NCBI GenBank assembly: GCA_044867925.1
Contig: JBIOVV010000076.1
Location: 1 to 32,143 of the forward strand
From: VRUE01 sp044867925
GTDB lineage: Bacteria; Actinomycetota; Thermoleophilia; Solirubrobacterales; 70-9
DNA length: 32,143 nucleotides
Reading direction: 5' to 3'
A model generated the notes under the pieces. It had not been told where the DNA came from. It saw only the letters and a list, made by a program, of their open reading frames with translations, and did not search any database. Every line of letters begins with the position of its first letter. Position 1 is the stretch's first letter. Position numbers and translations under genes: made by a program. Shown here piece after piece: positions 23,037-31,082 of the stretch.

Positions 23037-24365
23037 TTAGGCGCCGAGCATGCGCTCCGCGTACTCGTTGGTGAAGGCGTGGCCGGGATCGAGCTGCTCC
23101 CGCGCCGCTTGGAAGTCGGCCCAGCGGGGATAGCGCTCAGCCAGGGTGGCCGCGGTCTGGAAATGGCGCTTGCCCCAGTGGGGACGACCGCCGTACTCGT
23201 CCACGATCGCCTCGACCGCTTCGAAGTAGGGGCGCCACTCCATCCCCCGGTACTGGTGCACGGCGATATAGGCGGTGTCGCGTTCGTGCGAGGGGCTGAG
23301 CAGCGCGTCGTCGGCGGCGGTGACCCGCATCTCGATCGGGAAGAAGACCGGGTAGCGATTGGAGCGGACCCACTCGATCACGCGGCGCGCCGCCTCCGGC
23401 CCATGCTCGCGAGGCACGCCGTACTCCATCTCGGTGAAACGGACGCGGCGCTCGTTGGCGAAGATCCGGTCGCTGCGATCGGTCGAAGTGCTGCCCGAGG
23501 CGAGCCAGGCGGCGAGCCGCGAGAACGAGGGGATCGCCCGGGGCAGGGCCTTGCCGGCGGCCGAGATCGCCTCCAGCGCCCAGTTCTCGAGTACGACGTC
23601 GTTGAGGAATGCGGCGGCCCGGCCGCGGGGACGTGGCGGCTCGTCGGTGCGGTTGCGTTCGAGGACCAGCGCCGAATCCGCGTAGGGAAAGGTGAAGAGC
23701 TCGAAGTGCTCGTGGGCGTCAGCGTGCTCTTGAAAGGAGTCGAGAACCTCTTCGCGCGGCATCGGGCTGTCGACGCGGTGCAGGGTGAAGGCCGGCAGGC
23801 AGCGCAGCGTCACCGCCGAGATCGCCCCGAGCGCGCCGATGCTGACGCGGGCGGCGCGCAGCAAGTCGGCATCCCCTTCCGCCGTCAGCTCGCGCACCGA
23901 GCCGTCGGCGAGGACCAGCTCCATGGCGACGACCTGGGAGGAGATGTTGCGCAGCTTCGCCCCGGTCCCGTGGGTCCCGGTCGAGATTGCGCCGGCGATC
24001 GTCTGCCGATCGATGTCGCCGAGGTTCTCCATCGCCAAGCCCAGCCCGTGCAGCTGCTCGTTCAGATCGGCGAGGACCGTTCCTGCCCATACCTTGACCA
24101 AGCCGGAGGAGCGATCGGCGTCGATCACCCCGCTGAGGCTCCCGACGTCGATCATCGCGCCGTCGGTCAGCGCCGTCTCGGTGAAGGAGTGGCCGCTGCC
24201 CGCGACGCTGATCTTGCGGCCCACGGCCGCGGCGGCGGCGACGCACTCGGCGAGCTCGTCCCGGCTTGCGGGCCGCGGCCGCTCGGCAGGCGTGCAGGTT
24301 TGATCCCCGGCCCAATTGCGCCAGATCGCTGTCCCACCCGCCTTCTCGCCACTCGCCGAAGCCAT
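23037..24365 (-). CDS. FAD-linked oxidase of the D-arabinono-1,4-lactone/alditol oxidase family
   Basis: The 442-residue protein has a VAO/PCMH-type FAD domain (about residues 1-180) and an ALO C-terminal domain. GSGHSFTE puts His59 at the position that binds FAD covalently in alditol oxidase. ISTGTHGTGAKL is the second FAD motif and GGRPHWGKRHF is the C-terminal substrate-site signature. Relatives oxidise polyols or aldonolactones with O2, producing H2O2. The start ATG at 24365 was chosen because the frame above it is antisense-like. It lies 20 bp after an MFS gene on the same strand, which may import or export the substrate or product. Confidence 0.9.
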   Translation of the reverse strand: MASASGEKAGGTAIWRNWAGDQTCTPAERPRPASRDELAECVAAAAAVGRKISVAGSGHSFTETALTDGAMIDVGSLSGVIDADRSSGLVKVWAGTVLADLNEQLHGLGLAMENLGDIDRQTIAGAISTGTHGTGAKLRNISSQVVAMELVLADGSVRELTAEGDADLLRAARVSIGALGAISAVTLRCLPAFTLHRVDSPMPREEVLDSFQEHADAHEHFELFTFPYADSALVLERNRTDEPPRPRGRAAAFLNDVVLENWALEAISAAGKALPRAIPSFSRLAAWLASGSTSTDRSDRIFANERRVRFTEMEYGVPREHGPEAARRVIEWVRSNRYPVFFPIEMRVTAADDALLSPSHERDTAYIAVHQYRGMEWRPYFEAVEAIVDEYGGRPHWGKRHFQTAATLAERYPRWADFQAAREQLDPGHAFTNEYAERMLGA

Positions 24366-24385
24366 CTCGCGGGAGCCTAGACCGG

Positions 24386-25558
24386 TCAGCCCGCCGCCGC
24401 GCGGATGGTCGGCGGCGCCAAGGCGTGAAAGGCATAGAAGACGGTGCCGATCAGCAACAGGATGATCGCCAGGCTGGGCGCCGCGTTGCCCGCGACGCTG
24501 GCGGCGCCGCCGCCGGCGAGGCCACCGATCACTTGACCCGCTGCCCAGGCCATGTTGGAGAGCCCGGCGGCAAAGCCCTGATGCAGCCGACTCGCCTCGG
24601 CCACCTCGGAGAGCATCGTCAACGCCGGCGTGAAGCAGATGCCCCCACCCAGCGAGGTCAGGATCAGGCCCGCCATCACCACACCCATCGCCTGCCCGAT
24701 TGCCACGGCCGCCATGGCGAGGGCGCAAATGCTGAGGCCGACCATGAAGGGCAGCCGCCTCCCCACCCGATCGGAGTAACGGCCCGCGATCGGGGCCAGA
24801 ACCGCCTCGAGGGCGGCGCCGGCGATGAAGCCGCCGGCGATCAGCGCATGGCCACCGCCGAGATCGTCGATCTGCAGCGGCACCAGCACCTCGACCGCCC
24901 CGAACATCACCGAGGGGATCGCGACGAAGGTCGTCGCGATCACGATCGGGCGGCTGAACATCGTCGCGGCAACCTCGTGCAGGTTCTGGGGCTCCGGCGC
25001 CTCGGCCTCGGGCAGGCGAGCGGCATAGACGGCAAGCGCGATCGCCACCCCCAGGACCGCGCTGAAGACGAGCTCGGTCCCGATCGTCGCCGCCACGGCG
25101 CCCAGCGCCGGGCCGAGCAGGGCACCGGCCACCGCGGTGCCGAGCGCGGTGCCGATGATCGAGCCGCGGCGCTCCGGCGGCGAGACGCTGATCAGCCAGG
25201 TCAGAGCGCCGGACCAGATCAAGGCCCCCGCGCCTCCCTGGACGAAGCGCGCCAGGTCCAACAGCACGAACTCCTCGGCGAAGCCGAAGGCAACGCTGGA
25301 GACCCCCAGCAGGAGCAGCCCGACGATCACCGTGCGTCGGGGGCCGAAGCTCGCGGCAAGCAGGCCGGCCGGCAGCGAGAAGGCCAGCGTCCCGGCGGCA
25401 TAGGAAGCGGACAGGACCCCGGCCTGTGCCTTGCTCAGGCCGAGATCGGCGACGTAGTCGGGAAGCAGCGGCGCGATGGCCGAGAAGAAGACGACGTCGA
25501 AGAAGACCATCGCCGAGGCAAGTATGAGCAATCGACGCATTGCAGACAATACAATCAT
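24386..25558 (-). CDS. MFS transporter (12-TM, DHA1-like)
   Basis: The 390-residue major facilitator has TM1 with FFDVVFFSAIAPLLPDYVADLGL, a motif-A-like loop LLAASFGPRRT (degenerate), TM5 GPALGA and a second motif-A-like loop, GRYSDRVGRRLP, between the two halves. Length fits a 12-helix sugar or drug transporter. Two ATG codons (25558, 25540) are possible; neither has a ribosome site. It stands 58 bp upstream of tRNA-Ser(UGA) in divergent orientation and probably heads an operon with the FAD oxidase. The substrate may be a polyol or sugar acid, from context only. Confidence 0.88.
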   Translation of the reverse strand: MIVLSAMRRLLILASAMVFFDVVFFSAIAPLLPDYVADLGLSKAQAGVLSASYAAGTLAFSLPAGLLAASFGPRRTVIVGLLLLGVSSVAFGFAEEFVLLDLARFVQGGAGALIWSGALTWLISVSPPERRGSIIGTALGTAVAGALLGPALGAVAATIGTELVFSAVLGVAIALAVYAARLPEAEAPEPQNLHEVAATMFSRPIVIATTFVAIPSVMFGAVEVLVPLQIDDLGGGHALIAGGFIAGAALEAVLAPIAGRYSDRVGRRLPFMVGLSICALAMAAVAIGQAMGVVMAGLILTSLGGGICFTPALTMLSEVAEASRLHQGFAAGLSNMAWAAGQVIGGLAGGGAASVAGNAAPSLAIILLLIGTVFYAFHALAPPTIRAAAG

Positions 25559-25616
25559 CTAGAGCGTTCCCGGTCGTAGGCCGTCGCGTCTAGCATCGAC
25601 GGATCGCCTACTCCCC

Positions 25617-25705
25617 GGAGGGGTGGCAGAGCGGTTGAATGCACCGGTCTTGAAAACCGGCAGACATCGAAAGGTGTCTCGAGGGTTCGAATCCCTCCCC
25701 CTCCG
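25617..25705 (+). tRNA. tRNA-Ser (anticodon UGA), probable integration target
   Basis: This is an 89-nt class II tRNA. The acceptor GGAGGGG pairs with CCCCTCC (25698-25704), the discriminator is G and the anticodon loop CTTGAAA gives UGA. The long variable arm lies around 25662-25680. The T arm is GAGGGTTCGAATCCCTC. CCA is absent. Immediately downstream the DNA becomes AT-richer and the gene content changes to mobile functions, as expected when an element inserts into the 3' end of a tRNA gene. Confidence 0.95.
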
Positions 25706-25800
25706 CTTATAGCCTCAAATTTAGCTTGCTAGCGCGGTTTGCGGAGTCCCTGCGAGGCCGCGGGCGAGTCCGGTTGGCTCCGGCTGCATCCGATTGTGAC

Positions 25801-25829
25801 GGTGGCTCAGGGTGGCACGACGGTGGCAC
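25801..25829 (+). repeat. Phased direct repeats GGTGGC(A/T)C next to tRNA-Ser
   Basis: GGTGGCTC at 25801, GGTGGCAC at 25811 and GGTGGCAC at 25822 are spaced 10 and 11 bp, so they lie on one face of the helix. They sit about 100 bp inside the element from the tRNA end, within the non-coding gap 25706-25858. Such short phased repeats beside an attachment site resemble arm-type integrase or excisionase sites. Confidence 0.45.
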
Positions 25830-25858
25830 GGCCGACCTAGGCGACCAGTCTCCTCGGC

Positions 25859-26335
25859 CTATCCGGTGCCGACTCCTCCCTCACAGCAATGTGCGGTTCC
25901 TTGCTCTGCCGAACAAACTGAGACATCCAAGCTCTTCCTGAGAGCCTTCCTGGTCGCCTCATCGTAGTCCGCATCATGCGACACAAGCTTTCGGTCGGGG
26001 CTATTAGCTGCCGTTCGCACATATAACTTGAGATCCTCACCGACGAGACCCGTTTCTCGGATAGTCAAGCTCTCCTTCTTCGTCAACTTGCGCCGGTCGA
26101 CCTCGACTATCTTTTTTCCGAGAATCAACTCCTCCAGCCACTGTCTCGCAAAGGTCGTCTCACCAAGCTTTTGCTCGTACTGGGACTGGATCAGTCCCTC
26201 CGCATCCCAGACCAACCGCGCGGTGTCCGCTTCGTGCATCGCGTTCAACAACGCCACCTTCGATCCATCATCCGGAGGATTAGACCGACCGGAGGCGATC
26301 AGAAGAACCTGAACGTCAATCACCAAATGGCGCAT
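25859..26335 (-). CDS. PIN-like nuclease domain protein, partner of the AAA ATPase
   Basis: The 158-residue protein matches the layout of PIN-domain ribonucleases: an N-terminal strand with Asp7 (HLVIDVQVLL), an acidic residue after the first helices (Glu54 in QSQYEQKLGE), Asp101 in LVGEDLKLYVRTAA and a final strand LVSHDADY with Asp121/Asp123. These are the four acidic positions that hold Mg2+ in PIN nucleases. The last 20 residues, rich in Cys and Gly, look like an added tail. The ATG lies 10 bp after the stop of the AAA ATPase gene, so the two form an operon. I infer an ATPase-controlled nuclease, possibly a toxin or defence effector. The domain call rests on motif spacing, not on a search. 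Confidence 0.6.
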   Translation of the reverse strand: MRHLVIDVQVLLIASGRSNPPDDGSKVALLNAMHEADTARLVWDAEGLIQSQYEQKLGETTFARQWLEELILGKKIVEVDRRKLTKKESLTIRETGLVGEDLKLYVRTAANSPDRKLVSHDADYDEATRKALRKSLDVSVCSAEQGTAHCCEGGVGTG

Positions 26336-26345
26336 ACCTAACGTC

Positions 26346-27662
26346 TTAGCTCAAGCTGCCAGCTTCAGCGATTGCCAACGCTTCTCTGTATCGCTCATCG
26401 AAGAAACCTTTAGGCCAATCTTCAAATTGGCCAGTGCTATCTAGATCAAGTGAGCGCACAATTGACTGAGATCCATCACGCTCTACGTACAGAACTCCTA
26501 CGATTGCCGGATCTACCGCACCCTCGGCGATACGTCTCCTAAGACGCAGCAATAGGTGCTCACTGTGAGTCTCAACAATGCACTGTTTCTTTCCACCTTC
26601 CGCACCTGAAATAAACAAATCAGCAAGGTCAGCTTGTGCTGCGGGATGAAGGTGTAGCTCTGGCTGCTCGATGAGCAAAGACCCATATTCAGGGGTTGTG
26701 AGAACGCGAGCTACAATGGGCAGAAGCTGAGAGAGACCCTCTCCCATATTGGCGAGGTTGATTCCCGAAAAGCCATCTCGCTCATCCCCCAATAGAGCAA
26801 GTATGGTCCCAGCTTCATCGACGTTGACCAACTCAAGACTTTGAAGCATCTTGAAGTTGTCGGCGACCCATCGGCTTACCTCTGATGCGAGCTGCTCACC
26901 GGATGATGAAAGATCGTCGCTTGCACGAAGCACTCGTAGAAGGTTCTCGCCGCCTGGCCCAAGCTCCGATGTCAGAGACTTTCCGAGTATCCCAAACCGT
27001 GGCACCGGTTGGCGCAGAGGAGCGACGTGTGCAACGCGTCCAAACTCGTTGACCCACGTAAACCACGCATCGTCAGATGTCATGACGTACTCAATGAGTT
27101 CGTCATCACGTTTTCGTCGATAGTTGACTTGTGACGATGGCCGAAGCATTGGAAGGAAGTGACGAAATTCCACCTCCACCCGTTTTTTGGCTGCTTTGGG
27201 AGCTTCAAGATGTGTATATCCAGCACCAACTCGCCGAACTGAGCTGAAGGTAGTTTCGTCCCCTCGTACGGACGCCTTCGAAACGACTATCGCGTTCTTC
27301 TTTGCATCAAAAGTGAAGGAAGTCTCCAGCCTATGTGGGATGCCTTTTCCGCGACGGAATGCGTAGCGTCGGTCCGCACCCTCAGGATGCAACATGAGGT
27401 CTATAGAGAAGGATCGTGCTTTGCTGCGCTGGCCGCCCCACAGAATGTCAAAGTAGCCACCAAGATCAACATAGGTTCCCGATGTCACTAGGGCCTGCCG
27501 AGATGTACTGTCATCGAGGGTTTGGGCCAAGAGCAGCATGGCATGAAGAAGTGATGACTTACCCGAGTTGTTCGCCCCGACAATGAATGTAAGGGGCTTC
27601 AGGGGAACATCCTTCGAATCCCGATAAGCCTTAAAGTTTTTAACGCGAAGGTTTGTGAACAT
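26346..27662 (-). CDS. AAA/ABC-type ATPase with DUF3696-like C-terminus
   Basis: The 438-residue protein belongs to the OLD/RecF/SMC-like AAA_15/AAA_21 ATPases. It begins NLRVKNFKAYRDSKDVPLKP, with Walker A GANNSGKSS at residues 29-37. An ABC-signature-like segment, NMGEGLSQLLPIVARVL, precedes Walker B LLIEQPELHLHP (329-340), and ETHSEHLLLRLRRRI supplies the switch His. The end (about 390-438), with DSTGQFEDWPKGFFDERYREAL, is what defines DUF3696. Proteins of this kind are frequent in phage-defence and mobile loci. No TOPRIM or other nuclease domain is fused; the PIN-like protein downstream may serve that role. G+C is visibly below the surrounding genes, indicating acquisition from another source. 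No Shine-Dalgarno site is seen at the ATG. Confidence 0.85.
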   Translation of the reverse strand: MFTNLRVKNFKAYRDSKDVPLKPLTFIVGANNSGKSSLLHAMLLLAQTLDDSTSRQALVTSGTYVDLGGYFDILWGGQRSKARSFSIDLMLHPEGADRRYAFRRGKGIPHRLETSFTFDAKKNAIVVSKASVRGDETTFSSVRRVGAGYTHLEAPKAAKKRVEVEFRHFLPMLRPSSQVNYRRKRDDELIEYVMTSDDAWFTWVNEFGRVAHVAPLRQPVPRFGILGKSLTSELGPGGENLLRVLRASDDLSSSGEQLASEVSRWVADNFKMLQSLELVNVDEAGTILALLGDERDGFSGINLANMGEGLSQLLPIVARVLTTPEYGSLLIEQPELHLHPAAQADLADLFISGAEGGKKQCIVETHSEHLLLRLRRRIAEGAVDPAIVGVLYVERDGSQSIVRSLDLDSTGQFEDWPKGFFDERYREALAIAEAGSLS

Positions 27663-27671
27663 TTGGAGCGA

Positions 27672-27695
27672 GTGATCATAAACAAAATGTGATCA
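27672..27695 (-). promoter_or_regulatory. Tandem GTGATCA sites upstream of the ATPase/PIN operon
   Basis: GTGATCA occurs at 27672-27678 and again at 27689-27695, 17 bp apart. Each contains the palindrome TGATCA. They lie 10-33 bp before the ATPase start codon in an AT-rich stretch that is otherwise free of genes. This suits an autoregulatory operator. No regulator gene is adjacent. Confidence 0.4.
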
Positions 27696-27809
27696 AGTGC
27701 CTGTTCGCTGGCCACTTATGAGCGTGACCTAGAAGCTCGTCACCCCCGAGCGCAGATGTTTGCGGCAGGCCCGCACCACAGCCAGTAGCCGTAGGAACTG
27801 ACAACCAAG

Positions 27810-27923
27810 CCCCGACCTACCCGCCAAACCAGCGCCGCGAGAGCGGCGGTCAAGGGCGCGAAGCGCCCGACCCCGAAGGGGTTGACGGCCGCGAGCGCGG
27901 TGCTTCAATCGCGCGGGTCGGGG
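27810..27923 (-). other. Multi-hairpin element between the relaxase gene and the ATPase/PIN operon
   Basis: An outer 8-bp stem, CCCCGACC (27810-27817) with GGTCGGGG (27916-27923), encloses four consecutive hairpins. These are CGCCGC/GCGGCG (27833-27838/27843-27848, loop GAGA), GGGCGC/GCGCCC (27854-27859/27863-27868), ACCCC/GGGGT (27870-27874/27878-27882) and CCGC/GCGG (27889-27892/27897-27900). On the minus strand the third reads as a C(UUCG)G tetraloop. It begins directly after the relaxase stop, so it would lie in that mRNA's 3' end. It may be a terminator cluster, a structured RNA or a replication/transfer site. The rest of the 264-bp gap holds no supported gene. Confidence 0.5.
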
Positions 27924-27926
27924 TGC

Positions 27927-30900
27927 TTACCGACCGATCCCGAAGCCTCGCTCGATGCTCCTGGTCCTCTGCCCGGTCCGAAGCTGCTGTTCAAGGCCAA
28001 GCCTGCGCTGAGTATCGACAAGCCGTCGCCGGGCTGCCTCGCGAACCGCTCGCGCTACCGCGTCCTGCGGCTCGCGGCCGAAGGCGTTGCGCGTGTCCTT
28101 TACTCTGTGTTCGAGCCGGTAGCTCTCGATGCCCTGGACGCCACGATCCCAAGTCCTGGCCTTCGCCGGATCTGCGGGCCTTTGCCCTAGCTCTTTGACG
28201 ATGTAGGAGGAGGGTTCGATCCGGGCGGCGGCGAGCGCTTGCGCTGAACGGGTGGCGAGAAGCTGATCGGCAATCTCGCGCTCTCGCCGGGCTTCCGTGC
28301 CCGGTCGCTCCATCTGTTCAAGCCTCTCGATCTCCCTGGCCAGCTTCTCCTTGAACATCGCCTCTCGTGTGCGGGCATAGGGCAGCTCCTCGCGGCGCTC
28401 GCGCCTGCCGAGTGCTTCGGCTGCTTCCCGGTCGGCGGCGGCCCGCTCGGCTTGGCCGCGAAGGTTCGTGACCGCCTGGCGCTGGCGCTCGTAGCTCTCC
28501 TGGTCGCGGGCCTCATGGCGGGCCGGGGTGCCAAGCTCGCTTCGCCTCGCCGCGATCTCCGCTGTGGGCAGCTTCGCCAACTCTGCGCGCAGCGCCTCGT
28601 CGTGGGCAGCGGTCTGAGCGCGGTCCCGCTCGGCAGCTTCGGCAACGTGAGCGATTGCATCCCGCTCGGAGCCGGCTGGCGCGTACTCGCTTCGCTCGGC
28701 CTGGATCTCCGGCGTCGCGTACAGGTAGGTCTGCTCGCGTGTGCGCGAGGTGGCGACGTAGAACTCCTGCTTGTCCATCGACGGGTCGGCCATGACGTAG
28801 GCGCGGTCGACGGTCGTGCCCTGAGCGCAGTAGGTCGTTACCGCGTAGGCGTGCTGAAGCGCGGGAGCCTCGCCGCCCAAGGTGGTCCGGGACAGGTAGT
28901 CCGGCCCGACCTCAACCCGGCGAGCCTGGTCGATGCCATCGAGGACGATCCGTCCTCTCTCGGCGTCCACCTGGGTGACTTCCCAGCGCTCGCGGTTGTA
29001 GATGCCGCCGGCGCGGTCGTTGACGCGGGTGATGACTCGATCGCCGGGGGCGAGGGGTGCGCCGCCTACCTCGATCTCCTCTGCGCCGAGCCTGCCTTCG
29101 GATCGGGCCAGCTCGCGCGCCGTCGCGTTCAAGCGCTCGACCTCGACGTTTCGCTTCGCCACCATCAGCGCGTCCTCGCCCTGGGAATAGGAGCGCCACC
29201 AGTCCTCGACCATCGCCACGCGGCGCTGCTCGGCGTCGGGTGCGACGGTCACCCGCTCGGCGGAGCGGTAAAGGCTCAGGGCCTCCCGTCCCTCACCCTC
29301 ACGGATGCGCTTCGCAGCTTCGCGATCAAGGTCGTGGTTGTGGCGGATCACTTCGTGCAGGTGGACGGGATCGGTCCTCTCCGCGATCGCGGAGAACAAC
29401 CCGCCCGCCTCGATCGGACCAAGCTGCTCGGGGTCTCCGACCAGGACCAGCTTTGCTTGGGCGTCATCGGCGTGGCCGATCACTCGGGCCAGATGCTCGG
29501 AGCCGACCATCCCGGCCTCATCGACCAGAAGGACCGAGTGCGAGGAGAGATTGACCTCGCCGCGATCAAGGTCTCTGAGCAGGCCCGCAACGGTCGTCGC
29601 CTCAAGGCCCTCGCCGCGAAGGACGTTTGCAGCGCGCCATGTCGGCGCTGCGACTCTCAATCTGAAGTCAGCCTGAGCCCAGCCTTCGGCTGCGGCGACG
29701 GTGGCGAAGCTCTTGCCGGTCCCGGCCTCGCCGATCACCACGGTTATGCCCTCCCGCCCAGCGAGCAGGCGCTTGACCATCTCACGCTGGTCGGGCTTCA
29801 GGGTCGGCCGGGCCGCGATCACCCTGGCGGCGACCAACTCGCCCGTTTCGCCACGCGAGTCCTTCGCCATCCGCTCGGCCGTCTTCAGCGCTTTGCGCTC
29901 CAGCTCCCAGATGCGCTTGGTGGTGTAGCGGGTGCCTTTGGCGGTCTCGGCGACGGTGACCACCGACTCGGAGGCGAGGAAGGCATCTGAAACCGCCTCG
30001 ACCTCCTTAGCCGGGGCGCCATCGGGGAGCAGGTTCGCTACGGACTGCACGGCATCGCGGCGGTCGAAGTGGGAGGCGTGGGCGGTGACTTGGCGGTCGA
30101 GCTGCTCGACGGTTAGCTGTGTCCTTTCAGGCTCGCTTCGGCCGAGAGTCGAAGCGATGCCCTCTTTGCTCAGGCCAATCTCCTTCGCGCGAGCTTCCCA
30201 GCGCCCGCGCAGCGTCCCCTCGCCCAGGTCGCGCTCCTTGGCCTTGCGAGTTGCCAGCGTTGCGACCTGCATCGAGCGCGCCGAGGCGTCAGGGCCAGCC
30301 GCCTCGAGTATTTCCGCGCGGCGGGTTGAGAAGGCGCGCAGGTGCTCATCGACGAAGCCCTCGATCTCGGCGATGCCGTTGCGAACCTCCTGCCAGCGAA
30401 CGCCGAGGCGACGGCTGAGCTCGTGGCGAAGGTTGGCCTCGTAGAGATAGCTGGCGGTCGTCGCGTGGTCATAGATCGCGGGGTGGTAGAGCCGCGACCA
30501 GCGCCCGTCCGGCCCCTTGGTGGCATTGGCGACGAGGACGTGGGTGTGGAGCTGGGGATCGCCGTTTCGGGACGAGCGGTGGACGTAGCCCGCGGCGAGG
30601 TAGCCGTTTCCCTTGACGAACTCGGAACCTCCAGCGCCCCGGCGTGTCCAGCAGGCTTCGCGCTGCATGTAGCGGAGAGCGGCTTTAACGGAGCGCTGGT
30701 GGGCGACCTTGACCTCGGCAGCGACCTCCGAGCCGCCGAGCGCCCAGGTGAGCGAGACGGACTTCGGGGCCGAGAAGGTGAGGTCGAAGCCTGGAATCGG
30801 TCCCTTGCCGCCGACCGCCCGCAGGCCAAGTGGCTCTCCCGTGGCGGGATTGTTGGCGGTCAGCATCGCCGTCAGCTGGTCGGGCTCGACCGTTCCAGAG

Positions 30901-31040
30901 AGGCCAAGCTCGGCCGCCGCGTCGCCGAGCCACTGGCCCTCTGCCTCGCCCTCGCCGGAGTAGTAGTCCTCGGCGCCTTCGGCGACCTTCTCCAGGTAGT
31001 AGCTCTCCTGGCCGGTTCCGAGCTTTCCAATGCTGAGCAT
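27927..31040 (-). CDS. traA: MobF-family conjugative relaxase-helicase (TraA/TrwC-like)
   Basis: The 1037-residue protein nicks one strand at the transfer origin and unwinds it for conjugation. The N-terminal relaxase has the paired tyrosines typical of MobF (Tyr14-Tyr15 and Tyr26-Tyr27), the core segment FDLTFSAPKSVSLTWAL and the metal-binding histidines in QLHTHV (His165, His167). The helicase part has Walker A IGEAGTGKS (about 435), Walker B LLVDEAGMVG (about 505), VGDPEQLGPIEAGG and the C-terminal TYCAQGTTVDRAYVM (about 730). The last 250 residues are charged and helical. The start ATG at 31040 (MLSIGKLGTG) lies 5 bp after AAGGG and matches relatives; a TTG at 31055 is less likely. Cytoplasmic; a coupling protein is not seen here. 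Confidence 0.93.
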   Translation of the reverse strand: MLSIGKLGTGQESYYLEKVAEGAEDYYSGEGEAEGQWLGDAAAELGLSGTVEPDQLTAMLTANNPATGEPLGLRAVGGKGPIPGFDLTFSAPKSVSLTWALGGSEVAAEVKVAHQRSVKAALRYMQREACWTRRGAGGSEFVKGNGYLAAGYVHRSSRNGDPQLHTHVLVANATKGPDGRWSRLYHPAIYDHATTASYLYEANLRHELSRRLGVRWQEVRNGIAEIEGFVDEHLRAFSTRRAEILEAAGPDASARSMQVATLATRKAKERDLGEGTLRGRWEARAKEIGLSKEGIASTLGRSEPERTQLTVEQLDRQVTAHASHFDRRDAVQSVANLLPDGAPAKEVEAVSDAFLASESVVTVAETAKGTRYTTKRIWELERKALKTAERMAKDSRGETGELVAARVIAARPTLKPDQREMVKRLLAGREGITVVIGEAGTGKSFATVAAAEGWAQADFRLRVAAPTWRAANVLRGEGLEATTVAGLLRDLDRGEVNLSSHSVLLVDEAGMVGSEHLARVIGHADDAQAKLVLVGDPEQLGPIEAGGLFSAIAERTDPVHLHEVIRHNHDLDREAAKRIREGEGREALSLYRSAERVTVAPDAEQRRVAMVEDWWRSYSQGEDALMVAKRNVEVERLNATARELARSEGRLGAEEIEVGGAPLAPGDRVITRVNDRAGGIYNRERWEVTQVDAERGRIVLDGIDQARRVEVGPDYLSRTTLGGEAPALQHAYAVTTYCAQGTTVDRAYVMADPSMDKQEFYVATSRTREQTYLYATPEIQAERSEYAPAGSERDAIAHVAEAAERDRAQTAAHDEALRAELAKLPTAEIAARRSELGTPARHEARDQESYERQRQAVTNLRGQAERAAADREAAEALGRRERREELPYARTREAMFKEKLAREIERLEQMERPGTEARREREIADQLLATRSAQALAAARIEPSSYIVKELGQRPADPAKARTWDRGVQGIESYRLEHRVKDTRNAFGREPQDAVARAVREAARRRLVDTQRRLGLEQQLRTGQRTRSIERGFGIGR

Positions 31041-31082
31041 CAGAGCCCTTGTCAAATCCGGCGGGCGGATCTGTCGGTTTTC

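Noticed and set aside
27729..27926. Possible small protein in the gap after the relaxase gene (minus-strand frame with a hydrophobic stretch)
   Set aside because: It has only TTG as a start, no ribosome site and no recognisable family. The hairpins explain the composition better.
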